Below, one piece after another: positions 38,012 to 42,091 of a stretch of 42,091 nt of DNA. The stretch is from a virus. The notes beneath the pieces are model-generated. The model saw nothing but the letters and a program-made list of their open reading frames with translations. It had not been told where the DNA came from and made no database searches. How positions within the stretch are numbered: position 1 is the stretch's first letter; each line of letters opens with the position of its first letter. The stretch lies in the IMG/VR virus record IMGVR_UViG_3300032157_000025, positions 1 through 42,091 of that record, one strand, 5' to 3'. A program made the translations under genes and the position numbers.

Positions 38012-40264
38012 TTAAATAAGTCCGTTACGTTTGGCCTTGTCGCGAACATGCTCGCGCCGTTCATCGTCAAGGCCTTTCTGTTGCTTTTTGCTCACCGGTA
38101 CCGCTTCGCCATTAGCGCGCAGCAGACGGTCTTCGTAGTAGTTGTTGGTTAGTTTTGCGTTGGGTGTTGCTAGGGCATCCTCGAACAATTCCTCTGGAGT
38201 GATCTCCTTCATGCCGGCAATAACTTCGTGCGCCTCCTGGATCGATAGGTTGCTGATATCAATGCCGAGTTGTGAAGCTTCAAACTCCAGCACCTTGCGG
38301 CTGACATCACCGATCCGCTCTACAGCCTTTTTCCGGTTCGATGTCATCTCTCCAAGCAGCTGCAGATCTTCACGGGTTTGCTCGGCTTTCGCTCTTGCCA
38401 TCCGATTCAATTTTCCAAGTGTACCGATGTACTGATCATTCTCGCCAAACACGTCTATGGTGCTCATGTCCATCTCGTCGAAGTACACCTTCACGCGATA
38501 CCCTTTGATCATGGAGTGAACGTGCTGATCGAATTCAGGGAAGGCGTATTCGTACAGCCTCCGGTTTACTTCGAACGAGATCTTCGCGTTCCGTACCGTC
38601 ACCATCGTGCTCTGGTTTAATAGCATTGAAATGTTCTCGCGGGGGATTAGCGGAGCATTCGGGTTAAGGTTATCAAGGCATGTTTGCATGCGGCTGGATT
38701 GGCGATTGTACACATCGTTGTTGTAGATGTTAACCAGGTCGATGATCTGTTTCACGCTCTCGGTATAGCCTTCGATAAAATTGCCGCTGCGATAATCCGG
38801 ATTCGGCTTCCGGTTCTTATCGATGCTGGTAATATTGGTCCCTTTCCATCCGGGGAAGTTCTGGGTGAGTCTGTTCAGCTCCAGGATAAGGCGCTCCACG
38901 AAGCGAGACTTCGGGTTTGGCGCCTTACCTTCAGGATCATTTGGGGTTGGTTGTGAAATGTACTGACAAGTCTTTTCGAATATCGTCCTTGTGTCGTCTG
39001 TCAAGTTTCCGCTGAACCGGTCGCTTTCTATCTCAATGAAGCTACGGCCACCCATCAGGTTGAGGTGATTCCTGTACATGTTGCGTACCATTAATCCATC
39101 CTCGACCATGCCAACATCAAAGCCGGTTATCGCTTCGCTCATGTAGTCGAAAACTGCCACAACAGTTAGCATGAACTGCTTGCCTGGGATCTTCGTATTG
39201 AAGTCCACCTGGAAGCCGTCGTAACCTCCCTTGCTGAGCGAGTACTGATATCCCTTGCCATAAACATGCGGCAACATCTTGTCCAGTTCTGCCCATCCGT
39301 GACGTTCTCGTTTGGTGAATAGTGCTACCTCGTTGGAGCAAAGAAATTCTTTCACGGCAGAGATCTCTACTTCCGGTTTGCGCTCAGCCTTCTTGCATTC
39401 GTATTCGTACCGGCGATAGATGTTCTCGAAATCGTACTTGTTGGCCCGGCCTGGATTCATGAACAGGTACACCAGGGTTCGGGCATTCCATTCGCTGAAA
39501 TCGATTCTGCCGGAGGGAAGAAGTATTCTGTCGCCTTCGTTGACGTTGAGTTTACCAAGCACCCGGCGATGATTGTTCCCAAAGTTCTCATGCACTAGAG
39601 TTGAAAGTGCAGCCTCGTTTGCCAGCCGGTCGCGTTCAATCTTGCTCTCCGATTTATGCTTTTCGCTTTCAGTCTCGAAGGCGTTGAACCATTCCAGCTC
39701 CTTGCGCTGTAACACCGTGGCGTTTGTGATTTTGAATCCGTATAGGTGAGCCTTATTACGCTTGAAGTCAGAATACAATTGCTCAACCACAGCCTTGCGC
39801 AGATCTGCCTTTGTGTTGAAGTTAATCGTGCGGGTTTCTTTCGGCGTGCGATATTGGTTCAGGAGGCGGAGCCATCCTGCTGCTTGCTTGAGATCCTCCG
39901 CTTTGGTTTGTGATGCGGTGCGTTTTAGAAAGAAGTGGTAGTCGCTGATCAGGCAGTTACGCGCGTGAAGATCTGCGAGCGAATAGCAGGCTTCTTCGTA
40001 GATGTTGAGCTGCGCCTCGGTAGTGTTGGCCTGGCTTAACTTAACCAGCTCGGCTCGCGATGGTAACTTCGACTTTGTTGCCTCCGGAAGAGAATCAAAA
40101 TCGACAAGCTTAATACGCTTATCTGATTCGTGGCTCTTGTGCTTCCAGGTAGGAATCTGGCCATTACGATTTCGGATTAAACCGCTTTTGATTGTGTTAT
40201 CTGATATCCCAAACCTTGTCAACTCAGACACAAAAAGCCACACCTTGTTGTTCTCTAAAATCAT
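38012..40264 (-). CDS. MuA-like DDE transposase
   Basis: This 750-residue protein has an N-terminal DNA-binding part (SELTRFGISDNTIKSGLIRN). A catalytic core has VDFNT (Asp354), ESDRFSGN (Asp415) and SRFVERLILELNR (Glu457), the DDE triad. A C-terminal beta-barrel and a basic tail follow (KQQKGLDDERREHVRDKAKR). It binds the phage end repeats and joins them to target DNA. Length exceeds MuA (663 residues). It is separated from a lipoprotein metallopeptidase gene by 11 nt. Confidence 0.9.
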   Translation of the reverse strand: MILENNKVWLFVSELTRFGISDNTIKSGLIRNRNGQIPTWKHKSHESDKRIKLVDFDSLPEATKSKLPSRAELVKLSQANTTEAQLNIYEEACYSLADLHARNCLISDYHFFLKRTASQTKAEDLKQAAGWLRLLNQYRTPKETRTINFNTKADLRKAVVEQLYSDFKRNKAHLYGFKITNATVLQRKELEWFNAFETESEKHKSESKIERDRLANEAALSTLVHENFGNNHRRVLGKLNVNEGDRILLPSGRIDFSEWNARTLVYLFMNPGRANKYDFENIYRRYEYECKKAERKPEVEISAVKEFLCSNEVALFTKRERHGWAELDKMLPHVYGKGYQYSLSKGGYDGFQVDFNTKIPGKQFMLTVVAVFDYMSEAITGFDVGMVEDGLMVRNMYRNHLNLMGGRSFIEIESDRFSGNLTDDTRTIFEKTCQYISQPTPNDPEGKAPNPKSRFVERLILELNRLTQNFPGWKGTNITSIDKNRKPNPDYRSGNFIEGYTESVKQIIDLVNIYNNDVYNRQSSRMQTCLDNLNPNAPLIPRENISMLLNQSTMVTVRNAKISFEVNRRLYEYAFPEFDQHVHSMIKGYRVKVYFDEMDMSTIDVFGENDQYIGTLGKLNRMARAKAEQTREDLQLLGEMTSNRKKAVERIGDVSRKVLEFEASQLGIDISNLSIQEAHEVIAGMKEITPEELFEDALATPNAKLTNNYYEDRLLRANGEAVPVSKKQQKGLDDERREHVRDKAKRNGLI

Positions 40265-40275
40265 TCGGCTCGCCG

Positions 40276-40701
40276 TTACTGGTTAGTGAATAGTTCGTCT
40301 AAGAGAATTTTCCTTTCGGCTGGAGTTGTGAACGCCTGCAGGTTTATATCATCACACATAATCGAATTGTCCTCGCAGGTGTGGCCTCTCCGAAGCAAGG
40401 CATGGCCGAGCTCGTGAAACATGAGCACTTCTAAATGAGTGGGTTCGTAGTGCGCGGCGTAGTCAATGATCTCGACGATGCGTTGCTCACCACAGGTAGA
40501 AAATTGCCCCAGCTTCCTGTTGAGGTCTTTGCTGGTCGTCACAATGAGGTTCTCTTTCTGCAGGTCAACACCACGGATCTCAGCTTCGTAGAAGAATGCA
40601 TCGACGTGAGTTTGAAATGGTGGATCGATCCGGTATTGAAGGGTCTGGTCAAATTCGGCGCAGGCCGAAACCAGAAATAGAAGGGCAATTGCTATTCTCA
40701 T
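40276..40701 (-). CDS. Lipoprotein metallopeptidase
   Basis: The 141-residue product has a lipoprotein signal (LVSAC, Cys14) and a zinc-peptidase motif FHELGHALLRRGH: H96, E97, H100, and H107 as a possible third ligand. It would sit on a membrane facing the periplasm. It starts with an ATGA overlap to the Ner-like gene and precedes the transposase, so it is made early. An exported protease in the first phage operon is unexpected. It may alter the envelope or exclude other phages; the substrate is unknown. Confidence 0.7.
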   Translation of the reverse strand: MRIAIALLFLVSACAEFDQTLQYRIDPPFQTHVDAFFYEAEIRGVDLQKENLIVTTSKDLNRKLGQFSTCGEQRIVEIIDYAAHYEPTHLEVLMFHELGHALLRRGHTCEDNSIMCDDINLQAFTTPAERKILLDELFTNQ

Positions 40702-40949
40702 GATTCGGCAGTTAAGAGCTCGTCGATAAAGTTGCGTCTGTGCTCCAGGTACTTTATGGTGATGGCGAGGATCTCCTGGGCAGCTGTTCCTTCGTTGGCC
40801 TCCCGCTCGCTGTCAATCACCATCTGCACGTACTGGCTGCTCACCGTCTTGAAGTCTCCCAGGATCTCGTGCCGCTCCTTGTACATTTCGGCGATCAGCA
40901 CGTAGTCGCCATATCTGATGTGTTTTTTAAGCTCATCCGGAATACCCAT
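40698..40949 (-). CDS. Ner/Cro-like early regulator
   Basis: The ATG at 40949 gives 83 residues. KKHIRYGDYVLIAEMYKERH, then TVSSQYVQMVIDSEREANEG, fits a lambda-repressor-like helix-turn-helix: 'YG...LIAE', a turn, and 'vs.qYVqMVid'. It is the first gene of the minus-strand operon and divergent from the repressor, as Ner is in Mu. It likely represses the early promoter and the repressor gene. The promoter and operators are in the 56-nt gap. Confidence 0.65.
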   Translation of the reverse strand: MGIPDELKKHIRYGDYVLIAEMYKERHEILGDFKTVSSQYVQMVIDSEREANEGTAAQEILAITIKYLEHRRNFIDELLTAES

Positions 40950-40968
40950 ATTTGTTACGATCTTTAAA

Positions 40969-41000
40969 CAAATGTATTCCAATAAAATTGGAATTTCCAA
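40969..41000. promoter_or_regulatory. Early promoter box and overlapping repressor operators
   Basis: On the minus strand TACATTTG (40976 to 40969) matches the Bacteroidota -7 consensus TAnnTTTG, about 20 nt before the Ner-like ATG. Directly beside it ATTCCAATAAAATTGGAAT (40976-40994) is a perfect palindrome with a 3-nt centre. TTGGAATTTCCAA (40988-41000) overlaps it. Repressor or Ner binding here would block the promoter. Confidence 0.65.
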
Positions 41001-41005
41001 CATTT

Positions 41006-41875
41006 ATGGAAAATCATTTTCCGTCCAATATTCTCTTTTTGAGGAAATCCAAGGGTCTAAGCCAGACCCAAATGGCGGAAATTTTGGGGAAAAAGAAGAG
41101 TATTATAGGTCCTTATGAAAAGGGCGAGGTTGAACCAGGTATATCAATCCTACAGAGTATTTCCAATTTTTTTGGAATATCAGTTTCCGATTTAATTGGA
41201 GTTGATCTGGCAAAGGGTGTGCATAAAAAAACGACAAAGCATGCACACCCAAGTGCACACCTAAGTGCACACCTAAATGTCCGGGAGCCCCTAGATTCGT
41301 ATACAAAACAGGGTACACTCATTGATCATGTTGTCGACACGTCCGGCCTGCGACTAGTGCCTGTGGTCGACATCTCCGCCGCTGCTGGAGATGGGTATTT
41401 GAACCAAGAACTCGTTGATGAAACCCAAGTTTTACGCCTTCCCGCCACAATGGTGAAGAGCGGCTATCATTTGTGCATTCGTGTAAAAGGACCGAGTATG
41501 GCGCCCACTTTTCAGGACGGCGGGTATCTAGTGATCCGCCTCCTGGATAGATCAGAGTGGTTGAACCTGCGCAATGAGTACTGTTATGTCGTTGTCGATT
41601 TGGAAGGCAAGACTTACGTGAAGCGTTTGAAAAACCGTTTCTCTGGCCAGAATGGCGGCTTTATAGTTTGCACGAGCGATAACCCGGATAAGACGAGCCA
41701 CCCCAACTTTAACCTTCACCCGAATGAAATCATGCACATCTGGTTCGTTGAATGGTATTTCACGGCGAAGATGCCGAACATTCATGATCAGTACTACAGC
41801 CGGGTCTCCAACCTGGAGGACAAGGTTGATCAGATCATGGAGCAGTTCGAAAAGTTTAAAAAGCAGTTAAAGTAA
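41006..41875 (+). CDS. Phage repressor, XRE HTH with S24 LexA-like domain
   Basis: The ATG at 41006 gives 289 residues. Residues 5-65 form an HTH_XRE domain (LRKSKGLSQTQMAEILGKKK). A low-complexity linker with His/Ala/Ser repeats is followed by an S24-type domain: AAAGDG (probable Ala-Gly cleavage site at 127-128), KGPSMAPTF with Ser164, and TYVKRLKN with Lys206. A C-terminal ~35-residue coiled-coil extension follows. Self-cleavage after DNA damage would induce the prophage, unlike Mu's c protein. It is transcribed away from the early operon. Confidence 0.85.
   Translation: MENHFPSNILFLRKSKGLSQTQMAEILGKKKSIIGPYEKGEVEPGISILQSISNFFGISVSDLIGVDLAKGVHKKTTKHAHPSAHLSAHLNVREPLDSYTKQGTLIDHVVDTSGLRLVPVVDISAAAGDGYLNQELVDETQVLRLPATMVKSGYHLCIRVKGPSMAPTFQDGGYLVIRLLDRSEWLNLRNEYCYVVVDLEGKTYVKRLKNRFSGQNGGFIVCTSDNPDKTSHPNFNLHPNEIMHIWFVEWYFTAKMPNIHDQYYSRVSNLEDKVDQIMEQFEKFKKQLK
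41161..41177. promoter_or_regulatory. Intragenic operator-like palindrome in the repressor gene
   Basis: TTCCAA (41161-41166), five Ts, then TTGGAA (41172-41177) repeats the half-sites found in the intergenic operators, but within the repressor coding region. It could be an auxiliary operator for looping or autoregulation. Confidence 0.45.
41243..41278 (+). repeat. Three 12-nt tandem repeats in the repressor linker
   Basis: GCACACCCAAGT, GCACACCTAAGT and GCACACCTAAAT lie head to tail and encode AHPS/AHLS/AHLN. They fall in the linker between HTH and S24 domains. Changes in copy number would alter linker length without shifting frame. Confidence 0.75.
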
Positions 41876-42091
41876 CCGTTAGAACAGGTTTCGAATGGTC
41901 CTCGGAAATTCAAAATGAATTCAAGATTGTACACGAATTGTGGCTTCGGTCTGAAGTCACCGATCCTCGCCAAATTCGGCGAACGCAGCGCAGAAACGCA
42001 GAATTATCATTTTTTTTGCCCGCTAAAAATGTTCACCCCCTGAAGTGGCCCCCTTATTAACAACACACCACTCTTAGAGTCCCGTCTGGGT
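41876..42091. other. Right phage end region, no gene seen
   Basis: No convincing gene lies here. ATTGTACACGAATTG at 41926-41940 matches 13 of 15 positions of the left-end repeat ATTGTGCACGATTTG in opposite orientation, so a phage terminus should lie near or outside it. Sequence beyond about 41960 is short of open frames, and it does not continue the SusD-like gene seen at the left edge. Where the phage stops and flanking DNA begins cannot be fixed. Confidence 0.45.

Noticed and set aside
117-41933. Exact phage ends at TGCACAAT (117) and ATTGTACA (41933) with a 5-bp target duplication
   Set aside because: The flanking five bases (AAAGC versus CGAAT) do not match, so exact ends and duplication could not be supported.
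42000-42091. Possible insertion-sequence end (GGGGGCCACTTCAGGGGGTGAAC-like on the minus strand)
   Set aside because: It faintly recalls IS21-type ends, but no transposase or second end is visible, so no element is claimed.

Overview
The window is an almost complete Mu-like transposable prophage of a Bacteroidota host (Cytophagia/Sphingobacteriia-like). The host call rests on three things: exported proteins with short Sec signals ending in AQ or GQ, a TAnnTTTG-type promoter box, and a SusD-like host gene fragment at the left edge. Read from right to left, the order matches Mu: repressor, Ner-like regulator, MuA transposase, MuB ATPase, small early genes with Gam, then head and tail genes. Similar short repeats in inverted orientation at about 105-147 and 41926-41940 probably mark the two transposase-bound ends.

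Layout. (1) 1 to about 116: host SusD-like fragment and one phage end. (2) 174-915: frameshifted adenine methylase. (3) 951-17916, minus strand: tail and lysis operon. It holds four consecutive genes with Sec signal peptides (tail-fibre-like proteins and two esterase-like hydrolases), the baseplate genes, tape measure, a frameshifted tail assembly chaperone, tube, sheath, and a lysis group (holin-like protein, DUF5675 protein, one-piece spanin). (4) 18000-20626, minus strand: major capsid protein, a small head protein and the protease/scaffold, followed by an intrinsic terminator. (5) 20809-27594, plus strand: terminase, portal, MuF protein with a toxin-like C-terminus, gpG and gp36/gp37-like connector genes. 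(6) 27593-28612: two hypothetical genes between two long, structured inverted repeats. (7) 28628-32345, minus strand: a complete diversity-generating retroelement (DGR) plus small genes. (8) 32353-40949, minus strand: early region. (9) 41006-41875, plus strand: repressor.

The most striking system is the DGR. It has a reverse transcriptase with the DGR-type SQ motif and YADD box, a 78-nt template repeat, and two variable repeats lying in two tandem, translationally coupled small genes. All 26 template/variable mismatches (13 per copy) fall at template adenines. The targets are small (128 and 148 aa), lack a signal peptide, and are not tail fibres.

Other notable points are a canonical A-AAA-AAG frameshift site in the tail chaperone gene, a possible -1 frameshift joining portal to MuF, a PD-ExK nuclease-like tail on the MuF protein, a capsid protein with a very hydrophobic N-terminus, and four signal-peptide-bearing products inside a tail operon. 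All function calls come from reading the sequence; no database search was run.
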